A stretch of DNA of 64,000 nucleotides from Caldalkalibacillus mannanilyticus JCM 10596 (lineage in GTDB: Bacteria; Bacillota; Bacilli; Caldalkalibacillales; JCM-10596), in the NCBI RefSeq assembly GCF_000615945.1, contig NZ_BAMO01000028.1, positions 1 to 64,000 on the forward strand, read 5' to 3'. The notes under the pieces are model-generated. The model saw only the letters and a program-made list of their open reading frames with translations. It ran no database searches and was not told the origin of the DNA. Within the stretch, counting starts at the first letter, position 1. Each line of letters begins with the position of its first letter. Made by a program: the position numbers and the translations under genes. Shown here one piece after another: positions 25,124-34,960 of the stretch.

Positions 25124-27336
25124 TTATTTCGCCTCTGTCGAATTCTTTATAACAGGCTCATATTTCCCAGGCCAAAAAGCTTTCTCTCCTAACCAAGCTG
25201 TAATAGCCGGAACGAGAAAAGGTCGTACCACGAACGTATCGATAAACACTCCGATGGCAGTAATTAAGCCAAAGTGAACCAATATTTGGATAGGCAATGT
25301 AGCCAAGACGGCGAAGGTTCCTGCCAGAATAATTCCTGCCGAGCTAATGACGGCTCCCGTTTCGGTCGCCCCTTCTTTTATCGCTTGCTTAAGCGGCATA
25401 TAACGAGCTTTTTTCCAAATGCTCGATTTAATAAACAGATTATAATCCACTCCAAGTGCCCCTAAGAAAATAAAGGCATATAACGGAATAAAGCCTTGAA
25501 TCGCTTCTGCTCCCAGCATATGGTGAATCACAATCCAGCCTAAGCCAAGCGCTGAAAAATAACTAACAACTACCGTCACCATTAAATAAATCATGGCTGT
25601 TATAGATCGTAGATAGAGCAAAACCAGAATAGCAATGGTGACCAGAATCAATGGGATTAAGATCTTCGCGTCACGGCTGGAGGTTTCCCGGATATCAAAT
25701 TGCTCCGCTGTTTGCCCTGCTATCCAGACATATTGGTTCGCTGCTTCTATTCCCTCAGCAGAAAGAGCCGAGATCGCTGCTTCACGAAGTTCTGGAAGAG
25801 CATCCATTGCTTCATTGGAGTACGGGTTGAGTACAAGCTCCACATCGAAAGCGAGAATACCTGGCTTCACCTGACCCTCCTGTGGTCCCGAAACATGCCC
25901 AACGAAGGACAATGACTCTAGTTTTTCTTGTATGTCTACCTTCTTTCCATGAGTATCAACGATCAGCTTAACTGGTGCTAGCTGACCAGAGGAAAAAGCA
26001 CTCTCAATTAAGGAAAAGCCTTCCCTTGAAGGCATCTCTTCTGGAAAAGAGGATAACGTATCATATGTATAATTGATTTGAAAGGCAAAGCCAGCTAATC
26101 CAATCAGCACCAGCGTTGTCACAATGGTAACACTCCGTGCTTTTTCAACAACAAATTGGCTTAGCTTCTCGCCTATTTTCAGCCCATCACGTTGTTTAGG
26201 GAGAGGTTTTCCCCGCTCCTTAGCACGCTGTTCAATCATTTCCTGCGTTCTCGGGATAAAAGGAAAGAACGAGGCTCGACCCAAAATAGCTAATAAGGCA
26301 GGAACTAAGGTTAAGCTAGATAGGGCTACTAAGAAAATCGCCATGGTAAAAGGGATGCTAAAGCGCTGAATAGAGCCAAAATCAGCCAGCAACAAGAAGA
26401 ATAAGGCAAAAATCGTTGTCAAAGCACTCATGGCAATCGCACCACTTTTATCACTTACTGTCAGTTTGAGAGAAGTCCAAACACTGCTTTCCAGCTTTAG
26501 AAATTGACGAAATCTAGCGATCAAGAATAGGCAATAATCTGTACCCGCTCCAAATAAAAGAACCGTCATGATCGATAAAGCTTGCGAATCATAGACCACA
26601 TAGCCTTCCTGACCTAACCAGCCAGAACTGGGCTTAGAATAGAGTAAGCAAATGCCACACCAATGAGTGGAATAACAGCTAGAAGTGGAGAGCGATAAAT
26701 GAGAAGTAACACAATTAGCACAAACAGAAATGTGGCTACCGTTAAAGAAAAATCTCCAGATGTAAACAACTGTGTGGCATCAATTAAAATCCCCACAGGA
26801 CCTGTTACTCGGGCACTTAGGCTTCCCGATTCGATCTCTGCTTCGAAGGGATTCTCTCCAGTGATTGATACCATGCGTTCTTCCATTTCCCCTAGGTTGA
26901 GCTTTAGTACCTTAGCATCCACCTCGGCATGAAAAAACACAGGCATGATCAAGGTCGTTCCATCCTCGGATACTTGTTGTTTGAGAATATCTAACGGAAG
27001 CTGATGCAATGGAGGATCCATAGACTGATCCGGTAACGGTGAATCGGTAAGCAGAGAAGCCAGTTCTGTGATACTCTGTAAATCAGCCTCTTCAAGCCCT
27101 TGTTTTTTATGCCACACTATAAGGGCAGGCAACCCTTGCTCCTCGGGAAATTCACGTTCAACAATAACCGCTGCTGTAGAGGAGGGTTTCATATCGACAA
27201 AGTTACTCGCACGATCATCCACCTGCTTGTTGGCTTGTGGCAAAGTCATATTCAGCACGACGGCTAGTGCAACCCAAACAAGTAAAGTCACCCACTTCCC
27301 TCGTTTTCCTGCCACCCATTCTATATAGGAATTCAT
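25124..27336 (-). pseudogene. MMPL-family RND exporter (one frameshift in this sequence)
   Basis: Joined across one gap this is about 737 aa, a normal MMPL transporter with two repeats of one transmembrane helix, an extracytoplasmic loop and five helices. Seen: N-term K-W-V-T-L-L-V-W-V-A-L-A-V, first block G-D-F-S-L-T-V-A-T-F-L-F, then F-G-A-G-T-D-Y-C-L-F-L-I-A-R-F and second-repeat L-G-V-D-Y-N-L-F-I. The G-x-x-x-D-Y motifs in both halves are the proton-relay sites. It exports lipids, drugs or peptides; the substrate is unknown. The frame breaks near 26612 after S-P-V-L-A-G, where one T restores W-L-G-Q-E-G. Start ATG 27336 with AGGAAGAGG. It is divergent from a TetR gene that likely controls it. 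Confidence 0.85.
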
Positions 27337-27587
27337 CAACCTCTTCCTTTCTCTATCGTTTCTTGACTTAAAAAATATACACAAGATGATCTCCTCTCCA
27401 ATATAGCGCTTTTTGGGGTTATTTAACAGTGATAAGTGATGTATGCGATTATTAGACCTTTATCTGCTGTTTTGGCTTACATTTTTTTATAAAATGTATT
27501 TTTAATATTTTGGTATATATTTTGACATACAGAAGATTTCAAGATTTATAACTATTTTACTGTACAGACATAGATGGTTATAGATTA
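27337..27587. other. Upstream half of the MMPL/TetR divergent intergenic region
   Basis: AT-rich, no gene. It should hold the MMPL promoter; several TATA-like strings occur but none is clear enough to call. Confidence 0.4.
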
Positions 27588-27643
27588 TTTACAAATCCAC
27601 AAAATCCGCTATAATAAATCATATGATATATATCAATTGATAT
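27588..27643 (+). promoter_or_regulatory. tetR promoter with palindromic operator
   Basis: TTTACA (27588-27593), 16-bp spacer, TATAAT (27610-27615), followed by the perfect 14-bp palindrome ATATCAATTGATAT (27630-27643) about where repression of early transcription would act. This suits autoregulation by the TetR protein encoded 46 bases further on. Confidence 0.65.
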
Positions 27644-27688
27644 TTTATGAGAAGTAAGCATTAATCGTTGAGCTAGGAGGATCTCACA

Positions 27689-28261
27689 ATGCCCCCAAAA
27701 AACAAATTTACCAAGGAACAAATTATCGATGCCGCATTTGACATTGCTCGGCACGATGGCATTGACAGCATTACCATTCGCAAAGTAGCAGAAAAAATGG
27801 GGAGTTCCATTGCCCCCATCTATGTCAATTTTACTCATCTTGATGAGTTGAAAAAGGAGGTTGTAAAGAAGACCTTTGCTGTAAGCCATCAATTACTGGC
27901 AGAAACAAATACAGGGGACCCCTTCCATGACATTGGTGTCGTCAGTCTTAGATTTGCCAAAGAATATAGTGTCCTTTTTCGAGATTTAGTATTGGTGAAA
28001 AATCAATATGTTCCTGATTTCCAAGAAGATACTGACAAATTGATCGAACTCATGAGAAAGGATGAAAATCTAACAGGATTTTCAACGGAAGAACTACAGG
28101 ATCTATTATTTAAAATGCGAGTCTTTCAACTAGGACTTTCCGCTATGGTCGCAAATGGCTTGCTTTCAGAAGAGTACACTGAAGAACGTCTTATCAACAT
28201 ACTGGATCAGATGGCAACCGATATCATCCTAGCTAAACAATCCCACAATCAGAAGACTTAG
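27689..28261 (+). CDS. TetR-family transcriptional regulator
   Basis: A 190-aa regulator. Its N-terminal helix-turn-helix is clear (F-T-K-E-Q-I-I-D-A-A-F-D-I-A, then I-T-I-R-K-V-A-E-K-M-G and I-Y-V-N-F), and the remainder is an all-helical ligand-binding domain. TAGGAGGA precedes the ATG. It lies divergent to the MMPL exporter and directly upstream of a serine hydrolase gene on the same strand, so it probably controls both. A Q-A-type ligand such as a lipid or antibiotic is plausible but not shown. Confidence 0.9.
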   Translation: MPPKNKFTKEQIIDAAFDIARHDGIDSITIRKVAEKMGSSIAPIYVNFTHLDELKKEVVKKTFAVSHQLLAETNTGDPFHDIGVVSLRFAKEYSVLFRDLVLVKNQYVPDFQEDTDKLIELMRKDENLTGFSTEELQDLLFKMRVFQLGLSAMVANGLLSEEYTEERLINILDQMATDIILAKQSHNQKT

Positions 28262-28274
28262 GAGGATGCAAAAC

Positions 28275-30274
28275 ATGAAACTGATCAAACAATTATTGAT
28301 ATGGGGTTTAATCATTGCTTTAAGTCTGGGAACTTCCTCTTCTTTGGCACGAGCTGAATCTAACAGCTTATCTCGTTCTGAAGTAGATTCGATCCCTTCC
28401 TTTTTGGATCAGGCTATGCGAGAGTTTATGGTGGAAGAGCATATCCCCAATGCTGTCGTAACCATCGTCCATAATGGAGACATCCTTTTTAGTCAAGGTT
28501 ATGGGTTGGCTGATATAGAGCAGCAAAAGCCCGTCGATCCCAGCCACAGCCTCTTTCGCATTGGCTCCACTGCTAAAGTATTTACTTGGATCGCTGTGAT
28601 GCAATTGGTTGAAGAGGGAAAACTAGATCTAGACACAGATATTCGTGAATATATCGACTTTTACATCCCTTCTACAATACATGGCAGCAATGAAACAGCT
28701 TCTCCGATTACATTAGCTCATTTGATGACACATACACCTGGTTTTGAGGATTATCCAGACCAAATCTTTCGCCTTTCCCCTACAGAAATGCCAGAACTAG
28801 ATCGCTATGTGCGAGAACATCTACCTGCCCGAATCTTTCCTCCCGGTGAAGTAGCCGCCTATTCCAACTACGGTACCGCACTTGCTGGATACATTGTGGA
28901 GAGGGTGTCTGGTCTATCCTTTGAAGAATATATTGAAAAACACATCTTTACTCCCCTTGAAATGAATCATAGTACGTTCCGTCAGCCTGTGCCCGAGCAT
29001 CTGACAGAACAACTTGTTCAGGGCTATCGTTATGTAGAGAATGAATTTAAAAAAGGGGAATTTGAATATACACCTGTACCTGCTGGAGGCATGAGTACCA
29101 CGGCGACAGATATGGCTTTATTTATGCTCGCTTACCTACAGCCAGAACAAGCGGAGGAAAAAAGAGTATTAAAACAAGATACCCTCCGCTCCATGCATCT
29201 TCAGCAGTTTACTCACCACCCTTATCTAGGGGGATGGCTTATGGCTTTAAAGAAAGTAGCTTTAATGGGTATCGAACCTTATTCCATGGTGGCGGGACCA
29301 TGTTATTTGATACAGGGCTGTATTTCCTTCCTGAGCATCAATTTGGATTTTTTATCTCTTACAGCGGAGCCAATCATCTGGTACACACAACCTTATTTCA
29401 AGCACTGATGGATCGTTATTTTCCGGCGGACGAAAGCTGGAAACATGGCTCGGATGCAGATGGTCTTACAGTTTCAACAGAAAGCATAGAACGCTCCAAA
29501 GCACTGGCTGGTGAATACCACGCTAATCGCAAAAGTTTGACAACTGCTGAAAAATTTTTAAGCCTGATCATGGGAGTCATTCAAGTGAATATAGACAACG
29601 AAGGCTACCTCTTAGTTACCCATGTAGGGGAAACAAATCGCTTTGTCGAAATTGAACCAGGGATATATCGCAACTTGCGCGAAACACGCACTCAGGATTA
29701 CTATGGGGCTTTTCGAACGCTTGTTTTTCAAACTGACCCTTTTGGACACATCATGCTGATCCCAGATGGTCCAATGACCTATTCTAAAGCACCTTGGTAC
29801 GCAACCAGTCTATTTACTATTGCGACTCTTCTAGTGAGCATCGCCTTTATAATGGGAACGTTTCTCTTTTGGTGCATTCGTCTTGCCATACGCCTAGTAA
29901 AACGACGTGAAAAAACATCCATTAAAGCTTGGCAAATCTCCAAAGGCTTAGCCCTTGTCTTCAGCCTGATGCTTCTCCTGCTACTCCTAGGATTCATTGC
30001 CAATGGAGAAACAGATCCTGTCTACCAATTGCCAAATGATGCTTATATACCTATAGAAACGCCATTCTTGGATGCCCTGCCATACGCCCTTGCTCTATTA
30101 TCTATCCCTATTCTGATGATGGCTCTCTTTCTTTGGTGGAAAAAATCTGGAGGGATTACCGCCCGACTTCATTATGCTCTGTATACTTGCTCTGTTTTGA
30201 CACTTATCGTACTCTTTTATTATTGGAATGTCTTTACTCTTACTTTCGGGCTTACAGTCTATGTTTTCTTCTGA
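28275..30274 (+). pseudogene. Membrane-anchored serine beta-lactamase-like hydrolase (one frameshift in this sequence)
   Basis: Joined across one gap this is about 666 aa. A signal peptide is followed by a beta-lactamase/PBP-like domain (PF00144) with the catalytic S-T-A-K (S-x-x-K) box, Y-S-N (Y-x-N) in A-Y-S-N-Y-G-T-A, and the third box H-G-G-G-T. The C-terminal part has four or five transmembrane helices. It is probably a cell-wall or D-amino-peptide active enzyme facing outward. The frame breaks near 29230 in a G run: adding one G joins Y-L-G-G to M-A-Y-G-F. The ATG at 28275 is chosen since AGGAGG is 9 bases before it; ATG 28266 is too close. It follows the tetR gene by a few bases. Confidence 0.82.
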
Positions 30275-30289
30275 AGTATTTTTAGCCAT

Positions 30290-30336
30290 AAAAAAACACC
30301 TCCAATTGTTAGTTGTTGCGTCTAACAATTGGGGTG
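30290..30336 (-). terminator. Terminator of the minus-strand kinase operon
   Basis: CACCTCCAATTGTTAG (30297-30312) pairs with CTAACAATTGGGGTG (30322-30336); read on the minus strand it is followed by seven T residues. It may also serve the converging hydrolase gene. Confidence 0.85.
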
Positions 30337-30401
30337 CAGTTTAAATCTGACGGCTGCCACTAATTAAAAAGAGCTTTCCTAATAATACAATAGAAAATGA
30401 A

Positions 30402-31742
30402 CTATCGTATTGGTATCTCTACCAATACTTCTCCCGAGTTGTATACATTATTACTTAGCTTAATTTTTCCATTATGTTGCTTGATTACCCTTTCTGTAAA
30501 AGTTAATCCTAATCCATAATGACTATTATGGGTTCTTCCATGGTTCTCTGTAAAGAATAGCTCAGTTCCTCTTTCTAATGCTTCTTTTGTAAAACCAGGA
30601 CCTCTATCAATAATAATAAAATGTATCAATTCTTTATCTTGCCTAACTAATAAGCGCACTTTTTCTTCAGGAGGGGTTCTTTCAATTCCATTCATTAGTA
30701 TATTGATGATTCCTCTTATAAATAACTTTAGATCTATAAAAATTGTTGCCTCTTCGTCTACTTTATTTTCTATAATAATATGATGGTTCCCAAAATTTCT
30801 TAATTTATCCTCAATCTTTCCTATGACATCAATAACAGAAACTTCTTCTCTATTTAATGTTATTTCCCTCTGATTTAAATTGATATCTATTACTTCTTGA
30901 ATGTAAAGCTCTATTTGCTGAATTGCATTCATTATATCACTATAACTTTCTTTCTCATTCTTATTCATACTCATTTGCAGAAGTTCAACATTACCTTTTA
31001 TTACAGTTAACGGTATCTTTATATCGTGTACCAAATAACTTATTTGTTCTGCTTTCGACCTATTGCTTTCTATTTCATTCTGAATGGACTTCATTAAGGC
31101 TTCAGATAAACTCTTCATTGCTCCCATTACATCTTTATACTCATTAAAATGAACAGCTGGAAATTGAATGTTTAGATCTCTTTCTTTTATTTTACGTGTC
31201 ACATAGATTAGTTTCTGGTTCTCTTTAATAATAATTTTTGAAAAGTCCCTTATATTATAAACTAGATAAAAACAATAGATCCCTAAGAAAAAAATTGATA
31301 GTATTACACCAGGACTTGGAATAACCTTTCTTAATTCTTGTCTTGCAAATTGAATTCTAAGTGTATACTGAATTAATATTGTTTCATATTTGCTATCGTA
31401 TCTTAAATAAGAACTTGATTTTCCATTATTGGTGTCTAAATATACCTTTTTTGCCCTTTCTATATCCCTCTGATTCAGGTTACTACTAACAATTTGTTTG
31501 GTTTTTTTATCAAAGATTATATAATCTAGCTGTGGAGGAAGAATTTCCGTATTAATATAATCAGAATCTTCAATTGTATTTTTAACTTTTTCCGCCCTTT
31601 TTATGGGCTCATTTGCTGGGAGAAAAATATTATTATGTAAACCCCAAGTAATAATGACTATGTTTAAGAGTAGTATAACTATACCAGCAAAGCTGACTTT
31701 CAAAATCCATTTAATAAAATAAACGGATATGGTATTTCTCAT
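30402..31742 (-). CDS. Sensor histidine kinase of a lantibiotic-resistance type module
   Basis: A 446-aa membrane kinase. Two N-terminal transmembrane helices flank an outside domain of about 100 residues; then a HAMP-like linker, the phosphorylated His in S-Y-L-V-H-D-I-K-I-P-L-T, and the ATPase boxes N-G-I-E-R-T (N), D-R-G-P-G-F (G1) and Y-G-L-G-L-T (G2). It should phosphorylate the regulator encoded just upstream, in response to a membrane-active peptide. The ATG at 31742 overlaps the regulator's stop as ATGA. Its place after a LanFEG-like transporter supports a peptide-sensing role. Confidence 0.88.
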   Translation of the reverse strand: MRNTISVYFIKWILKVSFAGIVILLLNIVIITWGLHNNIFLPANEPIKRAEKVKNTIEDSDYINTEILPPQLDYIIFDKKTKQIVSSNLNQRDIERAKKVYLDTNNGKSSSYLRYDSKYETILIQYTLRIQFARQELRKVIPSPGVILSIFFLGIYCFYLVYNIRDFSKIIIKENQKLIYVTRKIKERDLNIQFPAVHFNEYKDVMGAMKSLSEALMKSIQNEIESNRSKAEQISYLVHDIKIPLTVIKGNVELLQMSMNKNEKESYSDIMNAIQQIELYIQEVIDINLNQREITLNREEVSVIDVIGKIEDKLRNFGNHHIIIENKVDEEATIFIDLKLFIRGIINILMNGIERTPPEEKVRLLVRQDKELIHFIIIDRGPGFTKEALERGTELFFTENHGRTHNSHYGLGLTFTERVIKQHNGKIKLSNNVYNSGEVLVEIPIR

Positions 31743-32405
31743 TCCCATATGTATCCTACTCCCCAAACCGTATTAATAGGAGTTAAATTATATTTAACAA
31801 ACTTCTTCCTTATCACCCTAATATGCTCAATAACTGTAGAGATCTGAGAATCACTATCTACTGAATAGATTGAATCGTAAATATATTCTTTAGAAAAAAC
31901 CTTACCTTTGTTTAGAGCTAACAATTCACAAATTCTATACTGTGTCTTGGTAAAACTAACTTCTTTTCCTTGGATTACAATCCTTTTTGCTTCCAAATCA
32001 AATAAGATGTCACCATCAATAAATTGACTAATTTGATCCTTTTTCGGTCTACTTTCCCTTCGTAAATGTGCCTCAATTCGAGCATTCACTTCATGAATAC
32101 TAAATGGTTTAGGAATATAATCATCTCCACCTATAGATAAACCTTTAATAATGGAATTCTCATCACTCTTCGCTGTCATAAATATGATGGGAGTATGTAT
32201 TAAAGGTCTTAATCTTTCACATATTTCAAACCCATCTTCTCCTGGCATCATTACGTCAAGTATAATTAGATCAAACTTATTTATCTCCTCGAGGGTAATA
32301 TCATTAATACTTTCTAATGTTGTTACTTCATGATTTTTTATTTCTAATATTTTTTTAGTAATCTTAAGATCATTATATCTCATCAATCGTTAAGATTTTA
32401 GCCAT
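31739..32405 (-). pseudogene. OmpR-family response regulator (N-terminal frameshift in this sequence)
   Basis: The main frame holds most of a receiver domain with the phosphoacceptor Asp in L-I-I-L-D-V-M-M-P, the T-A-K switch and K-P-F, and a C-terminal winged helix ending G-V-G-Y-I-W-E. The first seven codons (M-A-K-I-L-T-I-D) are in another frame starting at ATG 32405, which has AAAGGTG upstream; the shift lies near 32384, about two bases in a GA-rich spot. Without them the protein would lack the N-terminal strand and acidic pair. It pairs with the kinase and probably controls the ABC transporter genes. Confidence 0.82.
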
Positions 32406-32447
32406 ATTGTACACCTTTCAAATATATAATCTTTCGTCTATCATAAT

Positions 32448-33212
32448 TTAATCATTTGTCCTTCTACCATACCAATTATTAAACCAATAAATACTTAATA
32501 AGATTACTATAATTGTAATAACACATGCTATTATACTCGATTTAAACAATCCTTTATCATAATCAGTTATAGGAATCATTGACGAAGACTCTAAAAAAAA
32601 TTCTGTAAAACGACTTGGCCACGACCACGGTAAATACACCCAAACTTTATCTCCTATTGATGTTAAAGATAAGGCGGCTATAATTAATCCAGCAAAGCCA
32701 CTGATACTACACATTCCTATTCCGTAATTGTAACCAATAACTAAGTAGAAGAAGTATTGAAAACTTACACTAACTGCAAATATGAATCCAGTTAATAAAT
32801 AGAGGGAAATTTGAACATCCCCTATGCCTACTATATACTTTAAAGCTATAATATAGGTAAATATAGTTAAAAGTATAGCAAAGAAATAAGATAAAATCAT
32901 CATGCTCACTTGACTTAAAAACGCTATTGTTTTATTTTGAATTACCCCTAATATATTTTGGAAATTACCTGCCTCATTCTCAGTATCTGCTACAATCCCA
33001 CAAATAATTGAGATGATCACTGGCGTTCCAACTCCGATTAACTCAAAAAACATTGTATAGCTTGACTGTAAACTTATCCCACCATTGCGTGCTAATATAT
33101 ACATTACTAGAACCCCAGATAAAGTGATTGGCACAAAGAGGTGTATATATAAAAATAAACTCCGTTTTCTCTTTTTAAATTCTGCCTTAAAGCATCTTAT
33201 AGCTTGATTCAT
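32448..33212 (-). CDS. Lantibiotic-immunity ABC transporter permease (LanG/MutG-like)
   Basis: A 254-aa membrane protein with six hydrophobic segments and no ATPase motif; the start Q-A-I-R-C-F-K-A-E-F-K-K-R-K-R-S-L is typical of ABC-2 type immunity permeases. It should form a complex with the other permease and the ATPase encoded upstream and expel or keep away a pore-forming peptide. Its ATG follows directly on the previous gene's stop with no gap. Low GC relative to the eut region suggests transfer; this is an impression, not a calculation. Confidence 0.78.
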   Translation of the reverse strand: MNQAIRCFKAEFKKRKRSLFLYIHLFVPITLSGVLVMYILARNGGISLQSSYTMFFELIGVGTPVIISIICGIVADTENEAGNFQNILGVIQNKTIAFLSQVSMMILSYFFAILLTIFTYIIALKYIVGIGDVQISLYLLTGFIFAVSVSFQYFFYLVIGYNYGIGMCSISGFAGLIIAALSLTSIGDKVWVYLPWSWPSRFTEFFLESSSMIPITDYDKGLFKSSIIACVITIIVILLSIYWFNNWYGRRTND

Positions 33213-33971
33213 CTACTTCACCTCTTGTTTCGCAAATGATCTAACGGCAATAAAAGTAAAAAGACAAAACACTAAAAGACTTAATATCACTGCTATAGGT
33301 ATAATAGAGTAGCTTAATAATTCACTATCTTGCGGCAATGGAATTCCATTTGAGTGAAGTTTAGTAATAGGCATTTGTACCCTTAAGTGCCAGCTATAAG
33401 GAACCATCCACCATTTATCTGTAGGAGCAAAAAAAGTTCCTAAATTTAAATTTAGCATAGCATTTACTAATAAGGTAATAAATAGATTTGTCTTTCGGGA
33501 TAGCCATAAGCAAAATGGAACTTGCCATAATGATGTAATCATTGTTAAGAATACTGCTAAAATACAAGCAGACAATGGGACAAGGTATGGGCTTGTCTGG
33601 AGGAGGAAACTTGAAACAACCATAAGTAATATTAGAATAATAGAGGCAAAGGATGTCAACCCAACCAAGAATATTACTCTACTCATTTCCTTTTTCTCTA
33701 AATTGATTGGCAAACCTAAAGTTGTTTTAAATCCAGTTGATTGTTTCTCAAGTTTATTTAAAAGTCCTGCTGTTATTGCAATAAACACTGAAAGCCAAAT
33801 GATTCCCCAATGATTAATTATTGTTTCTATACTAAGTCTTACTATTTCGGGCCCACCAAGAAAACTAAATTCAAGAGCTAAAAAAGAGCATATTAATGGT
33901 ATGGCTAATATCATTCTTCTTATATTTGTTCTTTTCGTCTTAATTATCTCTGATTTTAGATAAGCTTCCAT
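33213..33971 (-). CDS. Lantibiotic-immunity ABC transporter permease (LanE/MutE/EpiE-like)
   Basis: A 252-aa ABC-2 type permease with six transmembrane segments. The N-terminus E-A-Y-L-K-S-E-I-I-K-T-K-R-T is the usual cytoplasmic lead of MutE/EpiE proteins. It lies 12 bases after the ATPase gene and abuts the second permease gene, so the three are one transporter. No precursor peptide or modification enzyme is in the window, so this is a protection module without the bacteriocin. Confidence 0.8.
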   Translation of the reverse strand: MEAYLKSEIIKTKRTNIRRMILAIPLICSFLALEFSFLGGPEIVRLSIETIINHWGIIWLSVFIAITAGLLNKLEKQSTGFKTTLGLPINLEKKEMSRVIFLVGLTSFASIILILLMVVSSFLLQTSPYLVPLSACILAVFLTMITSLWQVPFCLWLSRKTNLFITLLVNAMLNLNLGTFFAPTDKWWMVPYSWHLRVQMPITKLHSNGIPLPQDSELLSYSIIPIAVILSLLVFCLFTFIAVRSFAKQEVK

Positions 33972-33983
33972 TTATGTCGCCTC

Positions 33984-34694
33984 CTATTGTTTTCTATTTT
34001 TTTTTACTATTTCAGTAAATAGTGTTTCTAGATCTTGAGATGAATCAATTTTTCCTTCATAACCCAATACTCCATTACTTATAATTCCTATATCATCAGC
34101 AACATGCTCTACTTCACTTAACATATGGCTAGATAAAAGCACTGTAATCCCTTGTTTTGGGAATGAACTGATAAGTTGTCTTAATTCTTGTATCCCAATT
34201 GGGTCTAATCCATTAGTAGGCTCATCTAAAATAAGGAGCTTAGGGTTATGTATCATAGCTAGTGCAATTCCTAATCTTTGTTTCATCCCCATTGAAAAGT
34301 TCATGACTTTTTTACTACCTGTATCAGTAAGTCCAACCACCTCTAAGACCTCAAGGTTCCGTTTTTTAGGCAATCCTAAAATAGTTGTAATAACGTCTAA
34401 ATTTTCTTCAGCTGTTAAATTCCCATACAGAGGCGCATGTTCGATTAAAGAACCAATGTAAAATAAATCAGTTCTACTCCATTTATGACCATTAAAAATA
34501 ACCTCTCCGGATGTAGGCTTAAGTAAACCTGAAATAATTTTTAGAGCTGTCGTTTTTCCTGCTCCGTTAGGTCCCAATAAACCGTAGATCGTGTTCTTTC
34601 GCACATTTACAGTCAGTTCATTTAATACCGTATCTTTTTTATATTTCTTAGTTAACTTTTTAATTTGTAAGATATATTCATTTTCCATGTCCAC
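33984..34694 (-). CDS. Lantibiotic-protection ABC transporter ATPase (LanF/BcrA-like)
   Basis: A 236-aa ATP-binding subunit. Walker A is G-P-N-G-A-G-K-T-T, the signature F-S-M-G-M-K-Q-R, and Walker B L-L-I-L-D-E-P-T-N-G-L-D. The type is that of LanF, BcrA and CprA proteins, which power removal of cell-wall active peptides. AGGAG precedes the ATG. It is the first of five genes on the minus strand (ATPase, two permeases, regulator, kinase). Confidence 0.9.
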   Translation of the reverse strand: MDMENEYILQIKKLTKKYKKDTVLNELTVNVRKNTIYGLLGPNGAGKTTALKIISGLLKPTSGEVIFNGHKWSRTDLFYIGSLIEHAPLYGNLTAEENLDVITTILGLPKKRNLEVLEVVGLTDTGSKKVMNFSMGMKQRLGIALAMIHNPKLLILDEPTNGLDPIGIQELRQLISSFPKQGITVLLSSHMLSEVEHVADDIGIISNGVLGYEGKIDSSQDLETLFTEIVKKNRKQ

Positions 34695-34757
34695 TTCTCC
34701 TTATTTATAATTTAAGTTGAGTTTAGCAGTTAAAAATCAAGAGTAAATCAAAATATA

Positions 34758-34925
34758 CAAGAAATAATTAAAAAAAATTCACCGCAAACATTAGAGCATC
34801 TTTTATCTGGTCTATCTGATGAATGGTTGCACTGCAATGAAGGGGAGAATACACCATTTCCCCCATTTGATCGTTTTAAGTATATGAGGGAAAAATTGGA
34901 GAAAATCATAGAAAGAAAAACCATC
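34758..34925 (+). pseudogene. Remnant of a DinB-like gene
   Basis: An open frame gives T-L-E-H-L-L-S-G-L-S-D-E-W-L-H-C-N-E-G-E-N-T and F-P-P-F-D, which resembles the early part of DinB_2-type proteins (G-L-S-D-E-W ... N-E-G-E-N-T-W-S-P-F-D). The start and most of the domain are missing, and the frame runs into the terminator hairpin. It is a decayed fragment, possibly left by a rearrangement next to the ABC module. Confidence 0.5.
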
Positions 34926-34960
34926 TACTGGATTTTCTTCAGCTAGATGGTTTTCTTTCT
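34911..34960. terminator. Strong bidirectional terminator
   Basis: AGAAAGAAAAACCATCTA (34911-34928) pairs with TAGATGGTTTTCTTTCT (34944-34960). Read on the minus strand it ends the sigma/anti-sigma operon. Confidence 0.8.

Noticed and set aside
27578-27892. 104-aa minus frame over the tetR promoter and gene start
   Set aside because: It runs antisense through the TetR helix-turn-helix and the tetR promoter and has no ribosome site.
34761-34946. A real short gene of about 60 codons after the ABC module
   Set aside because: There is no start codon with ribosome site, and the frame ends within the terminator hairpin; its similarity to DinB proteins fits a remnant better.
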